IMG/VR virus record: IMGVR_UViG_3300010430_000003
Location: 146,327-210,326 of that record
Source of the DNA: a virus
Direction: 5' to 3' (one strand)
Length of the DNA: 64,000 nucleotides
Position numbers and translations under genes: made by a program. Each line of letters opens with the position of its first letter. The stretch's first letter is position 1. This document shows, in pieces, positions 21,851 to 32,426 of the stretch. The notes under the pieces were generated by a model. It had not been told where the DNA came from. It was given only the letters and a program-made list of their open reading frames with translations, and made no database searches.

Positions 21851-23100
21851 AGTTATTTAAAATTAAAAATGAAACAAGTCTTGACACTTCTGACTTTGAA
21901 GAGTTGGCAAATGTCTTTATTCCATACCATCAACAAGAGTTGCAGTGGAGAAAACCTGTTAATATTAATCTGATTTCAGATGAGGAGAACAGTTCTAATC
22001 CTCTCGGTAAAACTGCTTATTATGATCCCAATGAACAACTAATTGTCTTATATCTTGATAATCGTCACGTAAAAGACATTCTTCGTTCGTTAAGCCATGA
22101 GCTTGTTCATCACTTTCAAAATGGCAAGGGGATGTTAACACCAATACAAGGTGAAGATCCTAAATACGCCCAGAATGATGATAACCTTCGTAAATGTGAA
22201 GAAGAAGCTTATTTGGTTGGAAACATGCTTTTCCGTGATTGGGAAGATGATTATAAAAATTCAGAAAAGTTAAATGAGGGATTTGATTCTCCACGAATTG
22301 ATGATTATCGATTTCTTATAACATGGAATCATCCAAACGGAGATGAACTCATTGTTGTTGATTATCCCTCACATGCAGAGATTCCAGATGAGAATAACTT
22401 TCGATCAGGTGCTAAAGTATATCTGCGAAAATGGCTCCGTCGATTTCCTCATCGGGGTTCTTTAACTTTCTGGGAACTTGACAAAAGTGTGGACGACATC
22501 ACTGATATTTATCAACCTGGTGATGTTATTCCTGCTGCCGCGATTGATTTTTCTGTCGCTGGTGATTATAAGGTCCGTGCGACACAGGATACCATTTCCC
22601 AAAAAGATATGTTTAAAATTGTACAAGAAAGTGTAATGTCCTTTAAGGAAATGATGCCCGATAAATTAGAAACTGAAATAATTGGAAGTATTAATCTAAA
22701 TAAAACAACAACAAACCGAAAATGGATCGGAACGGTTATATATGGCAAGAATGAAATTACTGTTTCGTATTTTTGGACAACTTTGGGAACTAAGTTCTTT
22801 GTTGTTTCGAATTCGTCCTTATATGGCCCAGAAGTAATTGATTCTACTTTTGAAAATAAAAAGCAAGCACGTTCTTTTGCTCTTTTGAATATGAAAGAAA
22901 CTTCATATGAAACAGACGTTTTTCAAATGAGAACATATAAAGATTACAACAAAGAAAAACGAGATGACAAAGGATATACTAAAAAGCTTAAAAGTTATCA
23001 ATATGAATCAATTTCTACTCGGAAAGAAGAGCATAGAATTAAATTGGAAGAAAGGCTGTATAAACGATTCAATATTCATCATAAAATTGGAGAAGAATAA
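21847..23100 (+). CDS. HExxH metalloprotease-like protein (417 aa)
   Basis: SLSHELVHHFQNG at about residues 79-91 is a classic zinc-metallopeptidase helix (HELVH). EEEAYLVGN about 35 residues later could supply the third ligand. The C-terminal half (from about residue 140) is beta-rich and not recognised. Its place at the head of the virion-type operon suggests a protein packaged or assembled with the particle, perhaps a maturation or cell-entry protease. Confidence 0.7.
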   Translation: MKLFKIKNETSLDTSDFEELANVFIPYHQQELQWRKPVNINLISDEENSSNPLGKTAYYDPNEQLIVLYLDNRHVKDILRSLSHELVHHFQNGKGMLTPIQGEDPKYAQNDDNLRKCEEEAYLVGNMLFRDWEDDYKNSEKLNEGFDSPRIDDYRFLITWNHPNGDELIVVDYPSHAEIPDENNFRSGAKVYLRKWLRRFPHRGSLTFWELDKSVDDITDIYQPGDVIPAAAIDFSVAGDYKVRATQDTISQKDMFKIVQESVMSFKEMMPDKLETEIIGSINLNKTTTNRKWIGTVIYGKNEITVSYFWTTLGTKFFVVSNSSLYGPEVIDSTFENKKQARSFALLNMKETSYETDVFQMRTYKDYNKEKRDDKGYTKKLKSYQYESISTRKEEHRIKLEERLYKRFNIHHKIGEE

Positions 23101-23280
23101 ATGTCACGATTAAGAGTTAAACGAAGAAATATGGCCATTGAAGAGGCCGCTAAAAGCCCTGTAGTTGAAGATGAGGTTGTTGATGACACTCCCACTGCAG
23201 AAACTGTTGAAGAGGTTGAGGAGGCTCCTGCGTCTGTTGAGGAAGCCCCTAAGAAGAAGACAATCAAAAATAAGAAGTAA
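23101..23280 (+). CDS. Small charged protein (59 aa)
   Basis: Starts directly after the previous stop. Basic ends (MSRLRVKRRN and KKKTIKNKK) flank an acidic Val/Glu/Pro-rich middle. Probably disordered. Its fixed position between two large virion-type genes argues that it is real. Function unknown. Confidence 0.6.
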   Translation: MSRLRVKRRNMAIEEAAKSPVVEDEVVDDTPTAETVEEVEEAPASVEEAPKKKTIKNKK

Positions 23281-23286
23281 TAAAAT

Positions 23287-26200
23287 ATGGGTGGTCTCGC
23301 TGGTCGTATCAAATATCTTTATGAAGGTGATTTAACCTTCAAAGAACTTAAAACTATTCTTGAAAATATTTCATTAAGTCACCTTCCTCTTTATGAAAAA
23401 GTGGATGGATTTAATTGCTATTTTTCTTGCAGAAGAGGTATGCCTGTAATGGCTCGAAATCTGACCGAAGCACGGTCAGGTGGTTTATCCATCATTGAAC
23501 TATCAAATCGAGAATTTAAAGGTGGCAAGAAAGTAAAGAAGGTTTTTATTGAAGCCCTCAAAAATTTCTCCAAAGATTTCAGACTCTTAGATAAGAAAAT
23601 TTTTGAAAGCGATGGGAATCAAGTTTTTTATAATTTTGAAATCGTTGACAAAAATACGAATCGTTTGTTTGAATATGATAGTAACGGTCTTGTCTTGCAC
23701 AACTCTGGTCATTTCTGCATTGTTGAAAATAATAAACATTTTGTCAATGGCGATGGTTTTAGAACAGGAACTATCGGAACCAAATATATTAAGCATAATT
23801 TCAAAACCTCTCTTAGAGAAAATTCATATTTTGATGGAAGTTCATTCATACAAAGAATTGATGAAGTAATGCAATCAGTTGGATTGTCTGAACTCAATTC
23901 AATTTCAGAATTGAAAGAGCAAGAGAGACTCAAAAAGATTCTTAATGAGTTTTCTAATAATTTAATAAACTCTCTTAAAAGTAATTTTGTTGACAGTCAA
24001 GAAGAAAAAGTAACTCAATTCAAAGATCGAGTCAAAGAAGCTGTTGATTGTCTCCTTGAATATTCAGGTCCAAATCGAGCACAGGTCGTTGAAAAAACTA
24101 TTCATTATTTAAATCAATTCCCTGCCATTGACTCAATCAACTCATGCATTGAAGGGGTTGTTTTTGAACATAATGGCGAAATGTATAAAATGACTGGTTA
24201 TTATAGACCAATAAATCAACTTTATGGCTTTTATCAAAAGACGCTAAAGGAATTCGATTCAGGTCGAATGTATCCCATTGAGCCAAGCTCTTATAATGTT
24301 GACGGTGTTTTGACACATCCTCAAGAAAAAACCATTGCAATCTTTCCTGGAAGTTTTAAACCGCCTCATGCGGGACATTATCGAATCATTGAGGAATTGA
24401 AAAAACTCAAAACTCCTGATGGTTTTCATATTTGTAATAAGATAATCATTTTAATTTCTAATAAGGCTAGAATGGCTCAATCTGATTCGAAAACGACATA
24501 TGTCACCGCTGAGATTGCTAAGGAGCTTTGGGATCTCTATGTGTCAAATGAAGATGCTCAAACTCGAATTGAAGTCCGAGTTGCAGATCACGACACTCCA
24601 ATTAAGTGTGTTTATGATATCATGCTTAATGAAATGTCTCCCGGCGAAACTTTGATGTTGGTCAAATCAGATAAAGACGCAAATTCAGATCGATTTAATG
24701 CTTTTTCAGATTTCTCGGATGAATATGACCTCGGTGTTAAGGTTATTGCAAAAGAAATGAATATCTTCTCTGCGGGAATTTCAGCTTCAAATATGCGAAA
24801 CTGGATTGCTGATGGAGATGAGGATAGGTTCAAGGGCTTCCTCCCAGATCACTTATCGTCAGAAGACCGCGCTCGTGGTTGGGAAATTGTTACCGGCGAA
24901 CAAGACGTTTCGTTATCGGAAGACGACTCTTTTTTTTTAAGTGAAGGGTATGACGCTCTTCTTGAAGGAGAAGGTGATAAACGTCTAAAGAGTGCCCTCC
25001 GGAAGAACCCAGATTATAAAGAACAAATTGAAGCTCTTGCTGCAGCTGATCCTTCCGGCAAAGGAAGGAAGCTTTTGCCTTGGATGGTTCGTGAGCTTGT
25101 GAAGTTTGATGGCGGGCGAACAAATGATATTATTGCTGTGATATCATTGTTTTGGCAATATCGGCAACGCTTTAAAGCAGCTTCCTATTCAACCGATGTT
25201 TTTTCATATTCCTTTGAAGAAATGTTGACTCTCCTTAAGAAATTAAGACTCACTCCTCGTTTTGATAAAATTAAGTCTCCTCTTCGAACATCCAATTATC
25301 CCGGTTCTTCTGTTGTGTATGAGGAAGAAGACTTTGCTGTGATCCGACCATATACCTTTGAAGCTTCATGCTATTTTGGAGAAGAGGGAAATTGGTGCAT
25401 CTCCACTGATGAGGGTCATTGGAATGACTATGTCGGAAATGAATCTGTTCATTATATCTTAATTAATGATTCAATTAAATTTGAAGAAGATGCTGATTCA
25501 AAAATTGATTTTGTTGTAAGACATGGTACAGTCATGGAGCTGTGGGATAAAGAAAATACTTCTCTTGATGAAGATTATGTGGAAGAGCTTCTTGGAGAAG
25601 AACTCTATAACAAAATTGAACAAGCAATTTTAACAGATTATGAACGTGATCCTGATAATGAAGAAACAGGTAATCGCAAAGAGTGGATTGAACTTCAATC
25701 TGAAATCGAAGCTGATTGGGATGATCGAAAATATATCACATGTGAGATATATGAATATGATTCGAATCAATTCCAGCTTCAAGCTTGGATTAATATTGAC
25801 TTCGATGAAACGAATATAAAATTAAAACCGCAAGAACGCTCTTGGCAAGCGTCTCAAAAATTTTCTCATGCAATTGAAGCAATTATTGATTATACAATCG
25901 AAGATGTTGAAGTTGATGGGAATACAATTCGTGGTAGAATATACCTTGATGATGTATTTACCCCTGATGACGCACAATATAGTTGGGAGCAATTAACAGA
26001 AAAAGATGATTATCTTCAAGGTGATGATCCCGATGACAACATTCGAGCCGTTGTTTATTCACTGTGGGAATATGATTTAATTGAAGGTGAAACAGAAAGT
26101 AAAATAGAAATCATCAAAAAGATTGATGAGCATGAGTTCAGATATCTTTTCGCCGATTTTGATGAAGATGAAGGGTTATCGGTTCAATTTACTCTCCACG

Positions 26201-29118
26201 ATTTAATGCTTCCCATTTTTCCAGAACAATATGTTGTTTACGAAGATAAAGGGGTGGATTCAATGCGTCCAAATCTTAGTACACAAAGTTTTCAAAATAG
26301 AGCAATTCGAAGGCAAACTTTCGAAGGTGCAGACATTAAAATGCACACTCAAGATTTCTTTAAAAAGTTTGGAATTCCCACTTCTCTTGTAACAGCATCA
26401 GAACATGAAGTTATTCTTGGAGAAAAAGCTTATGGAATTGTTAATAAGAATTTAGAAATGGAAACGTTTGCTATTAGAGATAATTCTGGTGTTGAAAACT
26501 ATAGAGATGTCGATGAAAAAGTAAGTTCTGTTGTTAAACAGGCCGGGAAGGATCCTGATTTCTTAGATGGTGGAATAATTGTTGAATATTTCTCGAAGGA
26601 TGGGAAACTTGTAAATTCTGTTCATTGCTTGATTAAATTCTATCTTTGGATTGGAATAGCAGATCTTTTATATATTGATGATGATGACATGGCTGGCTTA
26701 TTGGAAAAGCTTATTGAATTAGATTCAAGCGGTAAAATTGAAGATTTCCGAAACCAAATTAAAGATCTCATGCTCGGTAAAAGAAAGTCAATTATGCAAA
26801 ACGATCTCGGAAAGATTAAAGATAATATAGGCAGGAAGTTTATCAATAAATATTATCTATCTAACTTTTCCGTAACAGAATCCTTTACTGATCAAATTCT
26901 CGAAAAATGTGGTCCTGATAAAACTGTGATTGTTTGGAATTCTCCTAGATCCCAAAACACAGATCGATATTTCCTTGAGGCAAAGCTTGAAGCTATGAAT
27001 AGGGGGATTGATACGTCTGGACTATATTACGCTCCAGTTAATGAACTGTTCATGACCGAACATGGATTGATAGAAGAAGAGATTAACGGTGGCTCTTCTG
27101 ATCAGTTTGCTGTTGTTCCAAAGATGAATACAAAGGCTCATTGGTATTTTAATAATTTAAAATCAGAAAATCAATTGGCTTCTCATTCATTGGGACAGTT
27201 TCATCTGTTAATGGAAAATCGGGTTGATTTCTTGCAAAAGACATATCGTGAGAAAATCTTCAATAAACTGATCAATAGTCTTTCAACACTCTATATGGCA
27301 GAAATAGACCACTTAAATTGGAAGTGGCTTGGACCTCACATTGTTGCCGCTTATAATAAGGTAATGGAAGACCCAGCCGTCGGGAAAGAATTCCTTTCAA
27401 GTATTGAAGAAGACGACATTGAAAGACTTAAAGACCAAGCATTTGAATTCTTTATTGAAACTGATCCTTCTAAAAAGAAAAAGTTTAGCCAATGGTTGAT
27501 CTTTAAGTTCATTAAAGATGACGAACGCATTGAAGATATCTGGAGTTCGGCGGGTGATCTTGAGCTTTTCGAACAGCTTGTTGAACGAAGAATTATTATA
27601 GGTGTTGATATCAACAAACTTTCATTAAAAGAACTTAAGGAAATTGTTGATGAACATGAAGGTCAGTTATCTGCTCGACAGAAGGCTGGTAAAGGAAATG
27701 AAAAAGAGCAAATCATCAAGAATGAAATGGACGTTCTCTTTCAAGAGGGTGAATATGTGATGGCTCTCCCAAAAACACAAAGAGCTTCATGTCTTCTTGG
27801 TACAGAAACACATTGGTGCACCGCTTCTCGTGGTGATCGCAACATGTTCGACATGTATTACGAAGACGGCCCGTTGATTGTGTTTATTACTCCTGCCGGA
27901 AAGTGGCAGCTTCACATTGAATCAAAACAATTTATGGATAAGAATGATTCTCCTATTGATTTATTACCTTGGATTGATTCCAATGAAATTTTCAAGGAAC
28001 CATTTTTGAAATTCTTGCTCGATAATGAATGGGATAAAAAGCTCGATCAAACCGATATATATAGCCAATATTTTTCAAATTCGGGAATGTTGAGAGATCT
28101 CTCCATTTTTATATTCCAAGAAACATTAACAGAAGAAAAAGCATTGGATATCATTGAGAAAGGCTCCCGACCAAAGAATGCTACTCACGTTGATTTTGGA
28201 ACCAAAAACTCATTTGGTGGGGAAATCAAGAATAAAATGTTATTCGATATCTTATGGAATTCAGAACATAAGAAGTGGTGGAAGCTTAAGAGACGTTGGG
28301 TTAGAAAACTTGTAGAAGCTTATGAAAATGGGGTCGTTCCCGTGGGTCAAATAAGAAAAGATATGGTGAATAACTTTATCAATCTAATGCCTCCCAACGA
28401 TTTCAAAGAAATCTTCATGCCAACTTTTATAAGTGAAAATTATCCAACATCCAGAGAGATGTTTTTGAAAACAATTGCTATTGATGCGCTCGGTTTGAAA
28501 ATTGGATTCAATACAGAGAAAGGAGCACAGAATTTTCTAACAATCCTCGAAAGAATAATTAAAAATGAGGGTGAGTCTAATCTTGCATGGAAATCATATC
28601 AAAATTCCATCGAACCAAAAGGTTGGGTGTTAGAGATGCTTAAAAGACCAAATCTTAAAGAATGGTATTCTCAAAAATTTGAAGAATTAGATTATGCTCA
28701 AAGAACCGCCGTAGCCTTCGATATGCTTAAAACAGGTAAGAAAAACAATGATCAAATGTCAGGCTCCTCAAATGTTGAATTCGTTGACGATAACTCCCCA
28801 ATTACCAAGTTCTTCATTCCAAGACTCAAAAAAGGAATTTCGGGATCAAAAAAATATAATGACTTCCCAAAATTGGGAGGTTATTTATCGCAATGGGAAG
28901 AGATTAACAAACTTGATCCAGAGATTACCGATATTTGGGTTGATACATTCTTAAATGCAGTGGAAAATGGAAAGGATAGTGATTCAAAAGAAAGGCAAAT
29001 GTCATGGATGTACGGTAACATTACTGATAAACATGGGAATCCTATTAGATATGGACCACCTCAATTCAAACAGTTGATTGAACCATTGAAAAAAGCACTT
29101 GGGCGAGATCATGATTGA
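23287..29118 (+). CDS. Giant multidomain nucleotidyltransferase protein (1943 aa)
   Basis: Residues about 1-330 resemble the ATP/NAD-dependent ligase nucleotidyltransferase fold: a KVDG lysine motif at 38-41 and an EGVVFEHNGEMYK segment near 288. Residues about 348-545 form a cytidylyltransferase-like HIGH-superfamily domain, GSFKPPHAGH near 355-364 and ISASNMR near 497. Two later copies of an unrecognised domain share ASC-x-x-G-x-x-x-x-WC-[IT]-[SA] (near 692 and 1500). The C-terminus is helical. Size and operon position suggest a virion or injected protein. Which nucleotide chemistry it performs, and whether both domains are active, is unknown. Confidence 0.75.
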   Translation: MGGLAGRIKYLYEGDLTFKELKTILENISLSHLPLYEKVDGFNCYFSCRRGMPVMARNLTEARSGGLSIIELSNREFKGGKKVKKVFIEALKNFSKDFRLLDKKIFESDGNQVFYNFEIVDKNTNRLFEYDSNGLVLHNSGHFCIVENNKHFVNGDGFRTGTIGTKYIKHNFKTSLRENSYFDGSSFIQRIDEVMQSVGLSELNSISELKEQERLKKILNEFSNNLINSLKSNFVDSQEEKVTQFKDRVKEAVDCLLEYSGPNRAQVVEKTIHYLNQFPAIDSINSCIEGVVFEHNGEMYKMTGYYRPINQLYGFYQKTLKEFDSGRMYPIEPSSYNVDGVLTHPQEKTIAIFPGSFKPPHAGHYRIIEELKKLKTPDGFHICNKIIILISNKARMAQSDSKTTYVTAEIAKELWDLYVSNEDAQTRIEVRVADHDTPIKCVYDIMLNEMSPGETLMLVKSDKDANSDRFNAFSDFSDEYDLGVKVIAKEMNIFSAGISASNMRNWIADGDEDRFKGFLPDHLSSEDRARGWEIVTGEQDVSLSEDDSFFLSEGYDALLEGEGDKRLKSALRKNPDYKEQIEALAAADPSGKGRKLLPWMVRELVKFDGGRTNDIIAVISLFWQYRQRFKAASYSTDVFSYSFEEMLTLLKKLRLTPRFDKIKSPLRTSNYPGSSVVYEEEDFAVIRPYTFEASCYFGEEGNWCISTDEGHWNDYVGNESVHYILINDSIKFEEDADSKIDFVVRHGTVMELWDKENTSLDEDYVEELLGEELYNKIEQAILTDYERDPDNEETGNRKEWIELQSEIEADWDDRKYITCEIYEYDSNQFQLQAWINIDFDETNIKLKPQERSWQASQKFSHAIEAIIDYTIEDVEVDGNTIRGRIYLDDVFTPDDAQYSWEQLTEKDDYLQGDDPDDNIRAVVYSLWEYDLIEGETESKIEIIKKIDEHEFRYLFADFDEDEGLSVQFTLHDLMLPIFPEQYVVYEDKGVDSMRPNLSTQSFQNRAIRRQTFEGADIKMHTQDFFKKFGIPTSLVTASEHEVILGEKAYGIVNKNLEMETFAIRDNSGVENYRDVDEKVSSVVKQAGKDPDFLDGGIIVEYFSKDGKLVNSVHCLIKFYLWIGIADLLYIDDDDMAGLLEKLIELDSSGKIEDFRNQIKDLMLGKRKSIMQNDLGKIKDNIGRKFINKYYLSNFSVTESFTDQILEKCGPDKTVIVWNSPRSQNTDRYFLEAKLEAMNRGIDTSGLYYAPVNELFMTEHGLIEEEINGGSSDQFAVVPKMNTKAHWYFNNLKSENQLASHSLGQFHLLMENRVDFLQKTYREKIFNKLINSLSTLYMAEIDHLNWKWLGPHIVAAYNKVMEDPAVGKEFLSSIEEDDIERLKDQAFEFFIETDPSKKKKFSQWLIFKFIKDDERIEDIWSSAGDLELFEQLVERRIIIGVDINKLSLKELKEIVDEHEGQLSARQKAGKGNEKEQIIKNEMDVLFQEGEYVMALPKTQRASCLLGTETHWCTASRGDRNMFDMYYEDGPLIVFITPAGKWQLHIESKQFMDKNDSPIDLLPWIDSNEIFKEPFLKFLLDNEWDKKLDQTDIYSQYFSNSGMLRDLSIFIFQETLTEEKALDIIEKGSRPKNATHVDFGTKNSFGGEIKNKMLFDILWNSEHKKWWKLKRRWVRKLVEAYENGVVPVGQIRKDMVNNFINLMPPNDFKEIFMPTFISENYPTSREMFLKTIAIDALGLKIGFNTEKGAQNFLTILERIIKNEGESNLAWKSYQNSIEPKGWVLEMLKRPNLKEWYSQKFEELDYAQRTAVAFDMLKTGKKNNDQMSGSSNVEFVDDNSPITKFFIPRLKKGISGSKKYNDFPKLGGYLSQWEEINKLDPEITDIWVDTFLNAVENGKDSDSKERQMSWMYGNITDKHGNPIRYGPPQFKQLIEPLKKALGRDHD

Positions 29119-31576
29119 TTTAAAAGAAATAGAGCTAGCGCTCGAAAAGTATTATGATAAAGAAACAACTTTAGAGAACAATCTCTCTTCTTTTTATGAA
29201 AATTTGAGAGAAAATCCGAAGTTTTATTCTTATTCTGTCGCGAGAGAACAAAAAAGAGACCAATTATGCCCTGTGCGTGATCAAAATGACTGGCTTAGAG
29301 AGGAATTCACTCACAGTTCCCCCAATAGCTATTCAGAAGCCATAGAAACCACTGTAAGGTCATTAAAAGAGATTTTGGAGGCACTCTTCCTTGCCTCGCA
29401 AGAAGACTTTAGAGTGGATTCTGTTCGGTCTGACATAATGCGTAATCTTTCGATAATTTTAAAGACAGTTTTGCGGTCAGCGAAGCTCCAAAATACTGCA
29501 AATGACCCTGATATCGTAAATATTGCGAAAAAGCTGCTCAAAATGTCTGATGAACGTATCGGCACCCTTGAGTCTTATGAGCCAGAGATGCCAGAACTTT
29601 TTTATGACACCGCAAAACTCGTATATCAAACAATATATGTGTTAACTGCAGAGATAATCAATAACCCAACTGATTCTAATGTTTTTGATTCTCGAAACTT
29701 ATCAAAGATGCTTGATAAACTTGCAACGGCTGTTCGCCATGGATTTTATGAAGAGGCCTTCAGTGAATTCAGTGAAGGAAGGAATATTCTTAATCCCCAA
29801 CCAGAAATCTCTCCAACTTTGATTGACAAAGCAATTAAATACGAGAAAGACCGTTCGCGAACCACAGATATGGAAGGTCTTTATAATATTGTGCTTGCAA
29901 ACCTTGAAGAAGACCCCGATCATTATAATTTTCTTTTGAAGGGCAATCTTGATGAAATGTCTTCAATGGGAGGTGGTGCAGTTGCCGGCGCCATGGGTGT
30001 GGGTTTCGATCCCGATCCAAAAAAAAAGAAAAGATATGAAAAGTCTTTAATTGGTGAAAATAAAAAGAAGCTTGGGCAATTTTCTGATTGGTTGAAGACT
30101 CCTTTTTTTGGGGGCACTATTTTTTCTGATAATCTCCTTCGACGGCCCGAGGAGTGGGTTGCTGTTCATCCTGATGGGGATCATTTTGTTGATTATCAAG
30201 ATAACGAAGTTAAAATAACAGATGAAAAGTTAAGCATAGTTAGACCTTGGATGTTAGATCCTTCAAAATCCCGAGAAAATTGGGATCCTCATGGTGTTTG
30301 GTCAGAATGGCTATCTGATTATGAAATTATTTATAATGATAAAATTAATAAATTTGAGATTATTGAAAATCTTAAAAATATAAAAGCAAATATTGAAAAC
30401 TTAAGAGCAATTTTTTTCATTAATGAGGAAGACTACAATTTATATTCTAATATACTCAAACCGAATGAATCTCTTCCAAAAGAAGTTTGGGACTCATGTT
30501 TGATTGAACCATACGCTATGAATTATTCAGGTTATCTTGAACGAGATTTTATGCTTGATGGGATTGGGAAAGAAAGTAATGATATCTATTCTTCAAAAAA
30601 GTATTCGGTGGAGCCATGGGCAGAAAAGCATGGTTTGGGCTCTGTTGCTCAATCACATATGTTAACACAAGTTTATTGTAAAGGAGAAATGACAGACTTA
30701 AAAAGAGAGTTATGTAAAAAACTTATTAATTTAAAACAAACTCTAAATAAAAATTTATCAGAACAACAAGAACATGATTTGAAAATCTTTGAAGATTATG
30801 AAGACTATTTTCGAAATATCCATAAAGAGATTTCAGGAGAAGGAAAGGCTCCCGCAAAATTCTGGAAAGACCCGTTTTGGGTGGGGGCGGTGTTCAGCAA
30901 TTCAAATGGCGATGAATTTATGCTCGAACCAGAATTTGATTTCATCAACATAAATTATGACACCATTGAAGTGCCTGATGATGAGATTTTGGAAATCAAT
31001 CCATATCTTAACATCGATAATAAATATAGCGAAATTCGGTCAGATTATGAAATCACAATGGTCAACACTTTTGTTCACTATGGAGGTTCAGGATATTCCA
31101 TCTTTCATAATGGTCAGGAAAGATACTTAAAAAGCTGGCATGGGGCATATGAGTATTTCATGAATGACAACGAAGAATATCATCATGATACCCACCCAGC
31201 CAAAATGTATTATATGACCCCCTCTTTTGATTTGAGCGAGCTTCAAGATCATGAATGGTTCAATCATGGAAAGAGTGTTTGTTTGGTTGATTTTCATCAT
31301 GAAACTGAAATTTGGTTTTATTTAACAAAAGACAAGTTCATTGATTATCTAATAGATTATAATTCAACTAATAAAAGAATCTCTTATTATGTCCCGAATG
31401 GCACAATAGTAGGTGGGTTGAGAGTGAGATATGATAAATCAGGAATTCCTGATGGAATCTTCAAAGGAAACAAAAAACATAAAGTTCCATTAAATGTCTA
31501 TGTTGAAAAACATGGACCCGTTCCGCAATATAGTGATCTCAAACAAATCGTGAACAAATACTTTTATAGAAAGTAA
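29111..31576 (+). CDS. Large virion-type protein (821 aa)
   Basis: No recognised enzyme. Residues about 1-270 are helical. A Gly-rich hinge SSMGGGAVAGAMGVG lies near residue 283, followed by a Lys-rich stretch. Two related segments then follow (FFGGTIFSDN and FWVGAVFSNS, each followed by acidic beta-rich sequence), so the C-terminal half may be an internal repeat. The ATG at 29111 overlaps the giant gene by 8 bases, and the two products probably act together. Confidence 0.65.
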   Translation: MIDLKEIELALEKYYDKETTLENNLSSFYENLRENPKFYSYSVAREQKRDQLCPVRDQNDWLREEFTHSSPNSYSEAIETTVRSLKEILEALFLASQEDFRVDSVRSDIMRNLSIILKTVLRSAKLQNTANDPDIVNIAKKLLKMSDERIGTLESYEPEMPELFYDTAKLVYQTIYVLTAEIINNPTDSNVFDSRNLSKMLDKLATAVRHGFYEEAFSEFSEGRNILNPQPEISPTLIDKAIKYEKDRSRTTDMEGLYNIVLANLEEDPDHYNFLLKGNLDEMSSMGGGAVAGAMGVGFDPDPKKKKRYEKSLIGENKKKLGQFSDWLKTPFFGGTIFSDNLLRRPEEWVAVHPDGDHFVDYQDNEVKITDEKLSIVRPWMLDPSKSRENWDPHGVWSEWLSDYEIIYNDKINKFEIIENLKNIKANIENLRAIFFINEEDYNLYSNILKPNESLPKEVWDSCLIEPYAMNYSGYLERDFMLDGIGKESNDIYSSKKYSVEPWAEKHGLGSVAQSHMLTQVYCKGEMTDLKRELCKKLINLKQTLNKNLSEQQEHDLKIFEDYEDYFRNIHKEISGEGKAPAKFWKDPFWVGAVFSNSNGDEFMLEPEFDFININYDTIEVPDDEILEINPYLNIDNKYSEIRSDYEITMVNTFVHYGGSGYSIFHNGQERYLKSWHGAYEYFMNDNEEYHHDTHPAKMYYMTPSFDLSELQDHEWFNHGKSVCLVDFHHETEIWFYLTKDKFIDYLIDYNSTNKRISYYVPNGTIVGGLRVRYDKSGIPDGIFKGNKKHKVPLNVYVEKHGPVPQYSDLKQIVNKYFYRK

Positions 31577-31604
31577 TTATAGCATAACAACTGGGTTAAA
31601 ACAA

Positions 31605-32426
31605 ATGATCGATAGAGAAAAACTTTTAACAGAAATCAAATTCAGAAAATTCGTTCGAGATCTTCTTGAAGAAAAAGATAAGAAGGAATCTTTCAAAGAA
31701 AAAATGCAAGAAGAGGTGAGGTTTCGAAACTTTGTTCGGCAAGTTTTAACAAAAGAACGAGACACCCAAAAACTCACTGAAGCGAAGACCAAAATCATTC
31801 CTTATGATTCCACTGGCATTGCCATTCTTGCAGATGTGATCAAAAAAGTTATCCCAATTATTAAAGATGATTATTTCTCTCTGACCACAGATATCAAACA
31901 AAGAAAATCATTTCGTGCACACATTGTGAATGCTGTTCGAAATTCCCTCGCTCCAATTAGGAACATCCAAGGGTATCCAGTTGATAACAGTGGTGGAGAT
32001 GGACAATTGCTATCAGCACCAGATATGGTTTCTTCGCCGCATCATCATTATGCTCAATCCGGAAATGGTGCAAATGGACCACATGATACTGGATCAGTCA
32101 ATGAACAGACCGATCTTGAAGACGTTGATCAAGATGGAATCGCTGATAAGGATGATCGGTATATCGATACCGATGATAAGCCGGCAAAAAAAGTTAAATC
32201 CTCTGATGAGGAGGATACTTTCTCTCTTCCGGGTGAAGATGGAACAGGCAGAAACCTTGCCCTCTTAACTTATCGACGAATTGAAAAGGTTATTATTGAC
32301 GGATATCAAACTCTTGATCGCAGAGAAGATCAAGAGGATTTCTACGACTATATTGTGGCAAACTTAAAGATCTATTTTGATCGGTGGGAAGAGGAACTTC
32401 AAAAGGAATTATCAGAACGGTATTAA
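31605..32426 (+). CDS. Virion-type protein with calcium-binding-like repeat (273 aa)
   Basis: The N-terminus holds two copies of a helical motif (FRKFVRDLLEEK at about 14-25 and FRNFVRQVLTKE at about 41-52). A Gly/Pro/His-rich linker follows. DVDQDGIADKDD near residue 180 matches the D-x-D-x-DG-x-x-D loops of thrombospondin type 3 and EF-hand proteins. Helical C-terminus. Last gene of the + strand virion-type operon; its stop overlaps the end of the opposite-strand gene by 4 bases. Confidence 0.65.
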   Translation: MIDREKLLTEIKFRKFVRDLLEEKDKKESFKEKMQEEVRFRNFVRQVLTKERDTQKLTEAKTKIIPYDSTGIAILADVIKKVIPIIKDDYFSLTTDIKQRKSFRAHIVNAVRNSLAPIRNIQGYPVDNSGGDGQLLSAPDMVSSPHHHYAQSGNGANGPHDTGSVNEQTDLEDVDQDGIADKDDRYIDTDDKPAKKVKSSDEEDTFSLPGEDGTGRNLALLTYRRIEKVIIDGYQTLDRREDQEDFYDYIVANLKIYFDRWEEELQKELSERY

